DNA of 64,000 bases from Symbiodinium natans (Eukaryota > Sar > Dinophyceae > Suessiales > Symbiodiniaceae). Under the pieces are notes generated by a model. That model was not told the origin of the DNA and searched no databases. It was given only the letters and a program-made list of their open reading frames with translations. Position numbers and translations under genes: made by a program. The stretch lies in assembly GCA_905221605.1 (NCBI GenBank), contig CAJNDS010002507.1, positions 106,501 to 170,500 on the forward strand. Direction: 5' to 3'. Below, in pieces: positions 41,695 through 52,700 of the stretch. How positions within the stretch are numbered: the first letter of the stretch is position 1; every line of letters begins with the position of its first letter.

Positions 41695-42573
41695 GTGTTC
41701 CGTGGTTCCGGGTGGTCCACTGGGCACGAGCAGTTTTTGTTTGTCCGCGCACTTTTTTGCGTCTTGCTGTCAGCGGTCCCGGTGCAAGACTCGCGCTGTT
41801 TCGGCTGCGGCTCACCAATGGGGGGGGAGACGACTGGCGAATGGCGGGCTGGTCGCCATCCATGTTGGCAGTGCCGGCGAGGGGAGGCCAAGCGGGCTTG
41901 TGCCGAAGGCCCTCATACTTCCCATTTGCGAACCGCTTCCACTTGGGTTGCGTGGCACACCTGGTCGCCAATCTCCGTGATTTGCGTTGCCCTTTTTGCC
42001 GCGCCGGTTGGCCTGCGTGGGGTGCGGCGGCATTCCAAGCAGCTTGCCACACACACAGCAAGTCGCACCTCCTGCGCCAGCACCCGTTCATATCCGTTCA
42101 TGATACCACCTCCCGCCATCACCTGCTATCGCACCACCACACATGCTGGCCTTTTGATGCCCCGGGTCTTCCTGGCCGACCCGGAAAACCCTGCCGGCGA
42201 CGAAGCTTGGGAGGAGTGGCCTGACCTTCACACGCATTGGGCACTGCACACGCGGAGCACCCTTTATTACAAGCACGCGTCCCACCCTGGCCCAACGCGC
42301 AGCTGGATCTTCGTGCCGTTGCTGCACGCTGCTGTGGGACGCCTTTGCCCCGAGGCCTTGCAAGCATGGCAGTCCGACCATCGCTACGGAGCGCTGTGGT
42401 CCCGCGCACTCAGCCAGCTCCGGTCTGCGGGCTGCGCGCTTCCGGCGTCTGTTGTGCATGCCCTCCATGTCCTGCAACAGCTCTCCTCCGAAAAGGGCCG
42501 GCCCGTTCCGCTCACCGCTGTAATTGCGACGGTCTCGCTAAAAGTTCTCATTTCCTGGGCTCACTTGTCTTGA
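41695..42573 (+). pseudogene. Degenerate ORF with a RING-like Cys/His cluster
   Basis: 293 codons open. A first part has CFGCGSPM and HPCWQC. The overlapping +2 frame then reads HLGCVAHLVANLRDLRCPFC, completing a C-x2-C...H-x2-C...C-x2-C RING-like pattern only if a frameshift is allowed. The C-terminal half (DEAWEEWPDLHTHWALHTRS..., 42180-42480) looks protein-like with no known domain. Host gene fragment or retroelement N-terminus cannot be told apart. Confidence 0.35.
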
Positions 42574-45500
42574 AAACTTGTATCTCGCTGGCCATGGAAA
42601 CAACAATACGACCACATGTGGGTCATTTTGCGTATCTCACGCACGAAGCTGCAACGAAGAGCCAGCGAGACACGGCACTGTTGCAGGGAGCGGAAAAAAA
42701 CACTCCCGAAAACGCGTGGCAGTCGCAGGCCGCGATCATGGTATTCTGCCAGGGCGCCTTGCAGTGCGTCACTCTGACGTTGACTCCATTCACAATGTGG
42801 CTGGGGCAAAGGCAACGGATTCCAGACACCATCACTCGGGGCCCCATGCAGACATGGCTACTTTAAATGCATTTTGCAGAGATCGCACCGGATCACGGCG
42901 TGGAATCGTTCGTTGGCATTCCCTGTAGTACCCAATTTGTGGCCCATTCCCCATCGAATCTCAGAACCAGACTTCGCAAAGCACGCAAATCGTTTCTGAA
43001 GTGCGGGCCACAGGGAAACGCGGCAGCGACGCAGCGCTAAAACAAAAAAACACACGACGCAACGTGCCAGACAACGTTGGCAAAGAAAGATGAACGAAGG
43101 CATCGCAAAACGGTATCGAAAAGTCCAACTCTGCACGTTGCCAGATGCCGGCCTGTGTCTCCGGAGCAGGAAGTTGTCTCGAAAAGAACAGCGACAAGAT
43201 GGACCTCTGGCGCCATGGGTTCGCACTGAGACCGGGAAAGCATTTGAAAGCCTGCACACGTATCATACCTTCACATGCCGAGCACCCTTCACCTTCGATC
43301 TGTGGCTCAGTTCCACCGAGACACCCCATAGCCACGGCTGAAGATCGACCGTGCAACTGCTGTGCTTAAAAACGCGTGGCCCAAACACAACAAGAACTTG
43401 TGCTTGAATCTCATGAATCTTCGTTACCAATAGCATCACAACATCTAAAGTAACGTTGGCTCGGACAAGCATGGAAAATAACTTGCATGCAATCCATAGT
43501 TGCTACACATTGCTCAATTGCGATGCATCTTTGTCTGGCTTGGGCATGCAGCAGTTAATCCTGTTCAAGCTTGTGTTCCGTGTCGACTTGGCCAAGGAAA
43601 GAGTGCGAGCCTTTTCAGTATTGTTGGTACCAAAATTTCAAGCTTACATATCAGGGGACCACGCAAAAAACACTGGTCAGGCTGGGCTTGGCTTTCCCTC
43701 TTCCCATCCAAAATTGTTCCCAACTCGAGATAGGCTTTCGGGCCAAATCCGTTTTTCCGTTTTCAGGTCCCAAGGCCCTTTTAAAAACGGTTTTGCAAGC
43801 AGCCAGATGAAAGCAAACTTTTCAAAGCCTGAAAGTTGCTTGTTGGATTTCGCCTTGCTGTTGGAGCATTGCGAGGTTTCGAATGCAGCGAAATCAATTT
43901 TGATGGAAACGATTGTGCAAGGCCATGTCGGTTTGACTTCTCTCTTCCTCTCCAACATGAACGAACAACCTTCCTCTTCACAAGAAAACAACTCTGCATG
44001 CTTGGAAAAGTTGAATTTGGTTCCTGCGGACTCTTTCAGCTTGATTTCCCCTCTTCCCCCCCAAGCCAAAAGGCCTTTGTTCCAACTCCATGGCCACCGC
44101 CTGCAAGGATCCTTTTGTCAAAAAGCGTTCTTGTGAGCTTGTCGGGTTTGGTTTGGGCTGAATTGCGAGAGTGGCAGTTGCAAACACCTAAACGTGATTT
44201 TTGAACCCCAAATAAGGGTTACAGGGTCATCACTCCTTTTTCAGTGGTTTTGGGGTTACATACACATTAAGTTTTGCGTTACCCGCCACCCTGCTAACAG
44301 CAAACAGCACAAGCATGGGAAAGAAAAAAAAAAAAAAAAACGGCAAATGACCGCATGTCTTGCATCAAATCATAACTTGTGTTGTTTCTGGTGCCAGTTG
44401 TTCTGCTCTTGCGACTGTCCTGTTCAACCTCCAACAATCTATTGTTCAGCGTTCTGTCCTGCGCGGAAGGCTCCTGCAGGACCAAACTCATCTTCGGGAT
44501 TCCACCCTTTTCTAAGCGAAGGGCACGACCCCTGGTGCTGAATCTGGAAGGGGCGTCTGCAGGATGTGCATTGCAAGCGCTCAAACCAGATGGAATTTTG
44601 CATTTTGTCTTCGAACTCGCTCAAGAGCATTGAGCGCACGCCGCTCTCAACCACCGTACCCTGAACCCCTGAACCTCAAACCCCCACCAACGAGCACCGA
44701 CAGACGATGTACACTTCAACCTCAACATCAAAGCCGTACGCTGCCCACCCCAAACCTTACAGCCGCCTTTACCCTAAGATGCCAATCAAATGAAGGTAGA
44801 TTGTCAGATTGTATGGTAGGATTTTGCAAAGTGACCTCTCCGTTGAAGAAATCGTTTCATGCGAGGATGAGGCCACCCGCCCTAGTATCAGACAGCAAGA
44901 GGATTGCGAACCAGTTGCCCTCGGCAATCCAAGCATGGTTGAAGAAAGCCAGAAATACATAGCACCAAGATTAGCAGAAACAGGAGCAGAAAACATAGCA
45001 CCGTAAATAACAAAAAACTGAAGCAGAAAAAGTAGAAAGACACAAACAAACGCCGAAAAAACAACACCAAAAAACCAGCTGAATGCGTTTGCCGATCACC
45101 AAGACCACAAGCACATATTTTTTGAAGTAAAGCTCGGAGTGTTCATTTGCAGCCTGCCTAACGAGCACAAGCAGAAGCACAAAAAGTCGCACCAGAAAGA
45201 TCACAAACCGGAGCTGGAAAAGCTGAAGCAGACATAGCACAAACAGGAGCACAAGAAATCGCAGCAGTCGTAGAAACATGAGCAGGAATAGCACAAAACA
45301 TAGCACAAACAGGAACACAAAACGTTGCATCAGTATTTATTTGCAGAAACGGTGAAAAACTCACACTACTGAAGTGTGACGGCTTCAGCCACACACGACG
45401 TGTGGGTCTGAAGTTCAAGCTCAGGCTGCACAGGAAGGTGCCATGCTCCTCTTTAAACATCGACGTTGAAGGAAGTTGTTTCAACCCTTTTTGAAGTGCA

Positions 45501-46485
45501 GCTGTACCGAATCGCTAAAAGTGAGATTGGGTGAAGTTGGAAAGCTTCCAAGCAAGCACCGCCGTGCGTCACGCCCACAACACTTTAACGAGATCATCAG
45601 AAGTGACATTGATGCCAATGCTGTCTAAAAAATCGAAGTCACTCTCATAAATTCTCCACAGTAGCGCGCACGAAGTGACTGTACTGCAGCACTGCCACGC
45701 CACGGGCAACCCAGAAGTCGCCCTCGATCACTTGGTCGAAAGGCGGATGGTCGGAGCGGGATACGCATGAACCCGTTACTGTTCTGGGCAGCCTGATTCC
45801 AAGCGAAGTTGAAGAAATTCTGCCAAAGTCCAGAAAGTCGAGTCACAGCAAGTGAGAAGCGAAACTCCGACGTGATGTCGAAGTGCTGCGACGGCACATT
45901 GATGAAGTAGTCAATGTACTTTCGGCTCCAAACGCAGAAGTTGCCTTGCTCGATGAACAGAGCTGTCTTGAAGTGACATGTCTTTGCAAAGCATGTTTGT
46001 CTGTGCATGGATTTGTTCTGGCATGGCAAGAACTTGTTTGGGCATGGCAAGAGCATGTTTGTCTTGGCATGACGTTGGTTCAGGTTCCCGAGGATGAGTT
46101 TTGGAGAGCACTGAGGTTGCTTGGCAAAGCTTTGAAGCAGCGCGTGTGAAACTCTGAGGGACAGACCTTTGCAGTTACTCACTCCGTGCGCTTGCCCACG
46201 TCGTTCGTACCGTTACGCGTGCGTTTGGGACTCGACTGAGGCATGGTGAGTGCATGCTGTTGTTTTGGAGACAGACTTGAAGCCCTGAAGCAATCCTGAA
46301 AGGTTTTGCGTGTTTCTTTTGCTTTCCTCCTTTGTGTAGCAAAGTTGAGATGGAATTTGTAAACCTTGAGACCTGAACTCTTGGCGCTCTGCTGACATGG
46401 ACAGTCTAGCTGAACACCATGGTGTTTGGCTCAAGTGCGACTTGCGCATTCCTGCGCATCTTCACGTTGCCCGGAGTACCCGCCT
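42574..46485. other. No recognised gene; includes degenerate AGCACAAACAGGA-type repeats
   Basis: 44950-45330 consists of diverged repeats of AGCA(C/G)AAACAGGAGCA. 45960-46075 has imperfect repeats of GCATGGCAAGARCWTGTTTG. A minus-strand frame at 45625-46182 (185 codons; ...NFCVWSRKYIDYFINVPSQ...) looks protein-like, but no family was recognised. 46425-46435 matches TTTGGCTCAAG, the 3' end of the dinoflagellate spliced leader, possibly by chance. Confidence 0.4.
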
Positions 46486-46749
46486 CTGTACTCGTGGGAC
46501 GCGCTTCTCCATTATGTTAGACATTACTCACGTCCCAAATTGTGCGGCACCAAAACGTGCATAAAATTGCGCCTCCAAGAAAGTGGGCATAAACTCAACT
46601 CACATAAAATATATCTCAATCGAATGAAAAGAGAAGCGAATCGAATCAATACATTCCAGAGCCTCTTTTTCTTCATGAGAAGGTGGCGGCGAGTCTCAAG
46701 CACCAGTACCAAAAGATGGGCGTGAGAGTACGCAGGGCGTCTCCCCCCC
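46486..46749 (-). repeat. E2 terminal repeat B2 (3' end)
   Basis: 264 bp matching 47038-47301. Homopolymer C length differs at the inner edge (7 versus 10 C). Confidence 0.92.
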
Positions 46750-46793
46750 ACTGGGCTTGGTACTGTACAAATTAAATGGGTCGGGTGGGTGGG

Positions 46794-47037
46794 TAACTGA
46801 AAATCTAACGGGGCTGACCACTGAGACTGAGAAGCGAGCGCGGAGCAAGCATGAACCATCACAAGGAAGAAATTGTGCAAACTCACAGATACTGAAAACA
46901 AAAATCGGAATATCAGAAAACCGAAAAACATCACCGAGGCATAAAAGCCAGCATGACAAGACGTAAATCACAACCAGCCCACCCCCCCCTCAGTCGTCCC
47001 CCTCCATACAGCTCAACAGGGCGGAGCCCGGTATCGC
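46794..47037 (-). repeat. E2 repeat A2
   Basis: 244 bp, two mismatches from 54758-55001. It abuts B1 with no gap. Confidence 0.92.
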
Positions 47038-47301
47038 CTGTACTCGTGGGACGCGCTTCTCCATTATGTTAGACATTACTCACGTCCCAAATTGTGCGGC
47101 ACCAAAACGTGCATAAAATTGCGCCTCCAAGAAAGTGGGCATAAACTCAACTCACATAAAATATATCTCAATCGAATGAAAAGAGAAGCGAATCGAATCA
47201 ATACATTCCAGAGCCTCTTTTTCTTCATGAGAAGGTGGCGGCGAGTCTCAAGCACCAGTACCAAAAGATGGGCGTGAGAGTACGCAGGGCGTCTCCCCCC
47301 C
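47038..47301 (-). repeat. E2 repeat B1
   Basis: Copy of the 3' terminal repeat. The polymerase ORF ends 12 bp away at 47313. Confidence 0.92.
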
Positions 47302-47312
47302 CCCAACAGCGA

Positions 47313-50030
47313 TCACCAGGCCGTCTTTTGGTGCTTCTGCTTCTTTCGAGGGTGCTTGTCAGTGCGCACCATCTGAGCCGCTTTGCGCGAAGACTCGAAC
47401 TGCATTTTGGTCTCCCAAAGTTCAGACAAAATCCCTAGGGGAAGATCTGAGAAGCTGAGACTGACACGATGCTGTGCTGAAAAGGAGGTGAAAACTTCAT
47501 TAGTGAGCTGATCTGCCAAAACGTTCTCATCCCGAGGCTTCCAATTAAGTGACAACGTCAACCCGGCTGCCATCAGCAGGTCGGAAAGCTGGATGTTCAC
47601 CAACATCAGTGGCCATTTGGTCGTTGAGAGCTTACGCCGCAAGGCCTCATTGCCACGGTTGTCTGTAGCTGCCGTCACATTCACTGGGAGGCGACGCTGG
47701 CGAAAGGTGGGCTGCAACCAACCGAATGCAAACAACGCAGCTAGCGTCCCCAAAAGCTCTGCTGAAGCTGAGGCCCACTGCGAACCCCCCTTTTCGTCGA
47801 AGAGGTACGGCACCTCATTAGGACCCAACTTCAAAGAGAACCACTTAGCATCCTTCGGAGCCTTTCCTAAACTTTCCCAACCTCCCAGCACTACAAAACC
47901 ATCTGCACATTTCGCATCGGTATGGAAAGCAGCTTCCCGATGCACGGTGGGCTGTGCTGCACTGATCTTGTAGGACTCACGGCTGAGGAGCATGTTGACA
48001 TAGCTCAAGACAAGAATCACCGTCAAAGGCAAAGTGGCAGTCAAGCCCGGGGCTGTTGCGGCGGACCAAGCGTACAAAGGGGCTAAGTGTGGTTTAAGCC
48101 AATGAAGTACCCTCGCCACAAAACCCAACCGACCTAAGAATTCGCTAAAGTCACGGGTCTGGACCACATAGTGGGATTGCTTGGCCTTCTCCACCCAATC
48201 AGCAATGTATTTCCCACGAGCAGCTGTGATGCCCAGTGCATGACTCTGAAAGTCCAACTCATAGCCTATGACCTGCACCCGCCAACCTCCCTTGAACTTC
48301 TTGTATGAGAACGGCGTCCCCATCATCTCGTAGAGCGCAAGCCACATCAGTGAGTTCACATATCTTTGCCGCCCTCCAAAGGTGGATAGTAAATCATCCA
48401 CGTAAACGATCTGATAAAACCAGGATTGCAAAAGGCAGCGGGCCACTGTCCGGCCAATTATGCCGAATAAGCGAGCCCACCAGAACGATGCAGAGGAGAT
48501 GCCAAACGTTCCTACGGTGTTTACCCAAATCGTATTTGAGCCCTCAACTGCGCGGCAAGCGAGGAAAGGCCAATCGGCCCGGCGGACCTTACACAGCCGA
48601 TGTGCAGAAGCCACATCAGCGGAGACCACAAAGGGGACCTCCCCGCACTTGACAGGCTCATCCACCATGTAGGCTATGTCAGCGGGGCCGGGCACTGCTT
48701 GCTGACTGAGAAGGCGAATATTATTATTCACTTGCACTCCGTGCGTTCCGTCGTGGAGCGGACGTGCTGAGTTGTCAGGTTTGCGAATGGCACCCAACGA
48801 AGCGATTCGAATATTCGCCTCCCCAAATTCCTGACGCAACGCACCCAGAGTAGTGGGGTACATCCTTCCCAAGCTCTCTTCTTCGCGGAACTTTTCAAGC
48901 AAGGCCTCCTCTGACTCCAGGGCACTAGAGTAGTTGTCCCGATCCCACTCAAACTCTGACGCGTCTAGACGCCGTGACTTAACCTTGGGCTCGAAAACCT
49001 GGGGCACATGGGGGATGGGTGCATCCACCCCAATCGGCACGCCTCTCACGAAGTTGTCCTCTCCTTCCGTGATAATCTCCCAGTCAGGATCCTCAAGCAA
49101 CTCGGCAGTGCGGGCGATTGCGTGGAGATAGAAAGGCTGCCCGCTGGGAACAGAACTAAAATCAACCCCTAAATCACCTAACAACCCGAACCAACGGCGC
49201 CGAAGGTCCTTCATTTCTTTTGCAGGAAACGGTGAAGCCTGAAACCGCCCAAGCACCAACTCCATAGCCATGCGCTCGGGGTCGGGCGCAGCTCTGAGCA
49301 CGAAGGACTTGACCAACATGTGCAAAGCCTTGGCAAGGCGCTGTGCCCCCACTGCCAGCCGCCGACCCCTTGCCCCCGGCTTCCAACGTGTGGGCGAACA
49401 AAGTCCGAAGCCGTCAGTGAACGGCCCCGAATCTCCAGGCCACGTGGGACCTGCGTTCCCACAAGCCTCAGGACGGAAAGGTTCCATGGGAGGGGTTTCA
49501 GTCACATGTGCCGACGTGTCGACCTCTCCGGCGAGCTCGTCGCTCAGAGGAAGCACAAAGCCTAACTCACGAACTGCCTCAATTTCCTCGGCGCTGATCT
49601 TGTTGAGCGAGCACACACTGAAGGCAATCAAAACGAGTCTTATCCCCTCCCAATCTTCAGTACAGTGGTATCGCTCACGGGCATTGAAGACCAACGGCGA
49701 GGTGTCGGACAGCTCATGCAAGTTGCCGTGGAAGGAAGAGTCACCTACCAACCGAGCAACAGAACCTCCGCAATCCTGAACCCAAATCTGACCCCCTTTG
49801 AAAGTCGAAATGGCCCACACGGCATTGTAGGGGTATCCATTTCGGCCGTCACGGTGCATCGGGGTCTTGACGTTTTCAAACAGTGAGATAGTCGTGAAGC
49901 AATGCTCAGGTGCTTGCTTCTGAACAAACGTGCAAAGGAGCCTCGCTGTCGCGGGGTATTGCATTGTGTGGTGCCTCAAGCCTCCGACTCCCCCTTGCAT
50001 GTAGCAGCCAACGGTGAATGACGATCCCAC
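47313..50030 (-). CDS. E2 polyprotein: 2OG-Fe(II) dioxygenase-like domain, reverse transcriptase, RNase H
   Basis: 905 codons counted from a GTG at 50030; the frame is open upstream to the TAG at 50109-50111, and the first ATG is codon 11. Residues 25-140 show the double-stranded beta-helix dioxygenase set: His59 and Asp61 (MHRDG), distal His122 (RYHC) and the 2-oxoglutarate-binding Arg131 (GIRLVLIAF), at usual spacing. RT about 390-620: Asp472 (VSADVASAHRL), GTFGISSASFWWARL as motif B, YVDD at 543-546. RNase H about 700-845: Asp705 (FHTDAK), Glu758 (ASAELLG), Asp790 (ATDNRGN), and the final Asp in PRDENVLADQL. The C-tail is basic. All catalytic residues are present. Family knowledge: dioxygenases of this fold include AlkB and TET/JBP enzymes acting on nucleic-acid bases; which one this resembles cannot be decided by eye. 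Confidence 0.85.
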   Translation of the reverse strand: MGSSFTVGCYMQGGVGGLRHHTMQYPATARLLCTFVQKQAPEHCFTTISLFENVKTPMHRDGRNGYPYNAVWAISTFKGGQIWVQDCGGSVARLVGDSSFHGNLHELSDTSPLVFNARERYHCTEDWEGIRLVLIAFSVCSLNKISAEEIEAVRELGFVLPLSDELAGEVDTSAHVTETPPMEPFRPEACGNAGPTWPGDSGPFTDGFGLCSPTRWKPGARGRRLAVGAQRLAKALHMLVKSFVLRAAPDPERMAMELVLGRFQASPFPAKEMKDLRRRWFGLLGDLGVDFSSVPSGQPFYLHAIARTAELLEDPDWEIITEGEDNFVRGVPIGVDAPIPHVPQVFEPKVKSRRLDASEFEWDRDNYSSALESEEALLEKFREEESLGRMYPTTLGALRQEFGEANIRIASLGAIRKPDNSARPLHDGTHGVQVNNNIRLLSQQAVPGPADIAYMVDEPVKCGEVPFVVSADVASAHRLCKVRRADWPFLACRAVEGSNTIWVNTVGTFGISSASFWWARLFGIIGRTVARCLLQSWFYQIVYVDDLLSTFGGRQRYVNSLMWLALYEMMGTPFSYKKFKGGWRVQVIGYELDFQSHALGITAARGKYIADWVEKAKQSHYVVQTRDFSEFLGRLGFVARVLHWLKPHLAPLYAWSAATAPGLTATLPLTVILVLSYVNMLLSRESYKISAAQPTVHREAAFHTDAKCADGFVVLGGWESLGKAPKDAKWFSLKLGPNEVPYLFDEKGGSQWASASAELLGTLAALFAFGWLQPTFRQRRLPVNVTAATDNRGNEALRRKLSTTKWPLMLVNIQLSDLLMAAGLTLSLNWKPRDENVLADQLTNEVFTSFSAQHRVSLSFSDLPLGILSELWETKMQFESSRKAAQMVRTDKHPRKKQKHQKTAW
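49611..49958 (-). other. 2OG-Fe(II) dioxygenase-like domain of E2
   Basis: H-x-D at 59-61, His122 and Arg131 of the E2 polyprotein. The Fe(II) triad and the 2OG-binding Arg are intact, with HxD-to-H spacing of 61 residues and H-to-R of 9, both normal. Substrate unknown; a nucleic-acid base or a protein residue are both possible. Confidence 0.7.
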
Positions 50031-50108
50031 AGAAGGTTCCGAGGACCAAACCCTCGCTAGCCCCGGGACTCCTAGGAGGGGAGGGCGGAAAGGGAACCGA
50101 AGGAGAAC

Positions 50109-50954
50109 CTACGTCCCGGGTTCCCTGAAAGCATGCGGGAGCCTTCCAGCCGGAGCCGAAAGACCCCCCCTCCCCGCAGGGGCGCAGGCCACGAAGGCGG
50201 ATGCAAGAAAGGCACAAAGACGCGGAGGGTAAGCAGCGGAAGAAGCGGTGCGCCAGGCCCCCGATGCATCGAGACCTCGGAGCAGGGACTTGTGATTGTG
50301 ACCACAACGAGGTGGCAAGGGGCCGACATATTGGCCGGAGTCATCCAATCTAGGGAGTCCTGGAAAGCAAGGCACAGATTCGACCCAAAGAGGCAAGTTC
50401 CCAAGGAAACGCGTAGGTTTTGAGTTGGGAGCACCAAAGGCACACTGGAACATCGCAAAAGTGACAGCCCGGCAGCTAGGTATGAGGTCCAAGACTTCAG
50501 GCCACATCCAAATGGAACCCGGGATGTCCCCCCCTGGGACGCGCCCCAAGCTCTCAGGATGCACGAAGGCGAAGAAGCCGCCAGCCTCTGAACACGCAAG
50601 GGCGACCTGGACAGATTTGCTCACAAAAGAATTGGCAAGTGAAACTTGTGCGGAAAGGGATTGGCGCAGCCAAGGGAAGCCATAAGGAAATTCCATGCTG
50701 CGAACAGGCGGAGGACCAGGTCGCAAGTGTCTGGCACGAGAAAATGTGTCATATGGTGGAGAACTGAAGAAAACCCAACGGCCCGTGCGGACCAGCGCAA
50801 GGATCTTATCCCAGACTAGATCTGAAGAAAGGTCATGTGAAGAGTCCCGCAGAATGTCGAATTCATGAAGCACTAGGTGAGGTGCAAGCTGGCGCACGAA
50901 GGAACCGACATCAGCCTGCCTAGCAGGCCCCGCAAAGGTGTAAATCACCCCCAC
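50109..50954 (-). CDS. E2 methyltransferase-like protein
   Basis: 281 codons from a GTG at 50954; the same frame is open back to the TGA that ends gag (50967-50969) and forward, after its own TAG, into the polyprotein. N-terminus IYTFAGPARQADVGSF with HEFDIL nearby resembles the AdoMet-binding motif I and acidic motif II of a Rossmann methyltransferase. SSPPYDTFSRARH (SPPY at 65-68) is motif IV. Related dinoflagellate proteins, as I recall them, read SPPC there, so either the Cys nucleophile of a C5 enzyme became Tyr, or this is an N6-adenine-type S/N/D-PP-Y/W motif. VHPESLG (about 129) is the ENP-like position. Probably part of one large readthrough product. Confidence 0.65.
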   Translation of the reverse strand: MGVIYTFAGPARQADVGSFVRQLAPHLVLHEFDILRDSSHDLSSDLVWDKILALVRTGRWVFFSSPPYDTFSRARHLRPGPPPVRSMEFPYGFPWLRQSLSAQVSLANSFVSKSVQVALACSEAGGFFAFVHPESLGRVPGGDIPGSIWMWPEVLDLIPSCRAVTFAMFQCAFGAPNSKPTRFLGNLPLWVESVPCFPGLPRLDDSGQYVGPLPPRCGHNHKSLLRGLDASGAWRTASSAAYPPRLCAFLASAFVACAPAGRGGLSAPAGRLPHAFREPGT

Positions 50955-50966
50955 GAGGCCATCATG

Positions 50967-52219
50967 TCACTCAGGGGGTGTGGGGACCCCCTCCGGCAAG
51001 GTCTTAGCAGGAGCCTTGTGCTGGTGGACGCCATGAGCTTTGCCGCAGCCCTGAACCCTGCAGATGTGGACCCTGCCACACTTTCCTTTGCAGCCTCGAG
51101 CGCTGTTAAACGCATAACAGATCTGGCGCCCGTCGGGAGTGGTGCTGATCAAGGTGAAGCCAGCGAACATGCCAGGTGTCTTCAGAACCTCAGAACCCTT
51201 CAAGGAAGGCTTACCCCCTTTTGGAGTCTCGTGCTTACCCTTACCATTACCTTTACGGAACTTAGTGGGACTGCCGTCGGCCAGGGAGAGTGCAAGCGGT
51301 GTGGTAAAACAAAGCTCCTTCAGCTCAGTGTACCGCACCACACGTTCGAGGGCAGTGGCAAGAGTGACCCGTTCCTCATTGACCAGTCGGAAGGCTTCCT
51401 TGCGCAAGCGGAACTCATAAGAAAGCACGGAGTGCCAAGGAGGGCGGAACTGTGTGCCCGGACTGTCGGAGAAGGCAGACGCAACCCGGCAACCCGCTCA
51501 CCCAGAACATAATCTGTGAACTTCAGGAAATGAGTGCTCTCAAGACCTTGCAACCAGTCCTTTGCTTTGAAGCGTGAGGCCATGGCCAGCCAAGCAAACA
51601 TCTCCACTCGCATGACCCGACGATAAGCTTCACTATTGACAGGCATCTCCAGTTTCTGCTTCGTGCGGGTGATGCGGATATGGCCCTGGGGATCCAAAGA
51701 GCTTTGCATGTTGGTATCAAGATTATCACGCTTGGAGGTGATGGTGTCAAGAGGTGCGGCAGTGGGCTCATTCACCTCGCACTCTTCCGCCTTCAGTGCC
51801 AAATACTCAGCCGATGGCGTTTCACTCTCATTCAAACGGCCATGCACCGCTACGACTGCCGCCAGCATGGCCTGTCGTTCCTGAACCTGCAACACACGAG
51901 GGTGCCCGAGAACCTTCGCTTCAGGACGAAGTTCAGTCTCCTTAGCTGAAACGTCCTTGGCCAACTCCCAAGCTGCCACCACTGCCGCCGCCTGCTGGCG
52001 ACCCGCGGCAGTGTCAGCACAACCAAAATCAGTCCTGGCCGCTGCACGGGCCTCGGCACGAGTATCAACGATGGCCTGAAACCGCCGAAGAGTTTGATGA
52101 GCCTGACAAATGCGGTACTGCGTGTCGAGCTCAGCTCCAGCTTCCTGAAGAACATACTGCAAGTCTGACGCAACTCGAGCCACAGCAGCTCTCTTCTCAT
52201 CATCTGTGACTACAGCCAT
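50967..52219 (-). CDS. E2 gag-like protein with CCCH finger, frameshifted
   Basis: The first part (52219 to about 51490) is helical and Ala/Glu-rich, ending DWLQGLESTHFLKFTDYVLG. The second part (about 51500-50967) is in a frame offset by -1: LSYEFRLRKEAFRLVNEER, a Lys/Gly-rich linker, and a CCCH finger ICYAFNSARGCKGKCGRVH (C-x7-C-x3-C-x3-H). The two halves belong together by order and character, so there is either a -1 frameshift signal or an indel near 51490. The second half shares its frame with the methyltransferase and polyprotein. The start ATG is at 52219; no RT or protease motif lies within. Confidence 0.7.
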
Positions 52220-52647
52220 TTCGCAGAAGTGGCGACTGAAAGAAAGGATCTGAGCTTGGGTATGACAACCCGGCCCTTGCGGCCCTGAGATATAAAGCGC
52301 AGTGCTCTGTCACTGAGAAACCATGGCAAGGCAGTGGTTGCACCCCCCCCCCGGAAGTCAAAAGGTCCGAACTGACAAAGAAGATCCATGCTTAAGAACA
52401 GAAACTGAAATACTGGATGTAAAGTATCAGTAGAGCCTGAGTCCTGATGGAAACGCGCGAGTTCAAGGCTGAGCATCAAAGGCGATGTCCCGAAGGGGGG
52501 TTCAGGTATGACAAGAAGAAACATGGTTTCAGCTCACTCAAGCAATGCAGAAGTGCATACAACACATGCATGTAAGACAGCATTACAGCACATGCATGTT
52601 CAGAGATATCTGACGCACCTGACGCACCTCGCAACGTGCACAGATCT

Positions 52648-52675
52648 ATGATGCGCGCGCGCGCGCGCGCATCAT
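52648..52675. repeat. 28-bp perfect palindrome built on (GC)n
   Basis: ATGAT and ATCAT arms enclose an 18-bp alternating GC core. It lies 25 bp past the stop of the recombinase ORF on the minus strand. The sequence can form a hairpin in RNA or Z-DNA/cruciform in DNA, and could act as a processing or termination point between the recombinase and gag ORFs. Confidence 0.85.
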
Positions 52676-52700
52676 GTTTTAACAGCTTCAACAATGCGCA

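Noticed and set aside
43456-44136. 226-codon plus-strand frame
   Set aside because: No recognisable domain, overlapping open frames on the other strand, and intron-like composition.
45158-45484. 108-codon Cys/Ala/Val-rich minus-strand frame
   Set aside because: It is a translation of the AGCACAAACAGGA-type repeat.
46425-46435. Spliced-leader relic TTTGGCTCAAG next to E2
   Set aside because: Only 11 bases match and the upstream part of the leader is not aligned; chance cannot be excluded.
46524-47306. Hydrophobic 76-136 codon minus-strand frames
   Set aside because: They lie wholly in the A and B terminal repeats of E2 and have no conserved domain; treated as repeat sequence.
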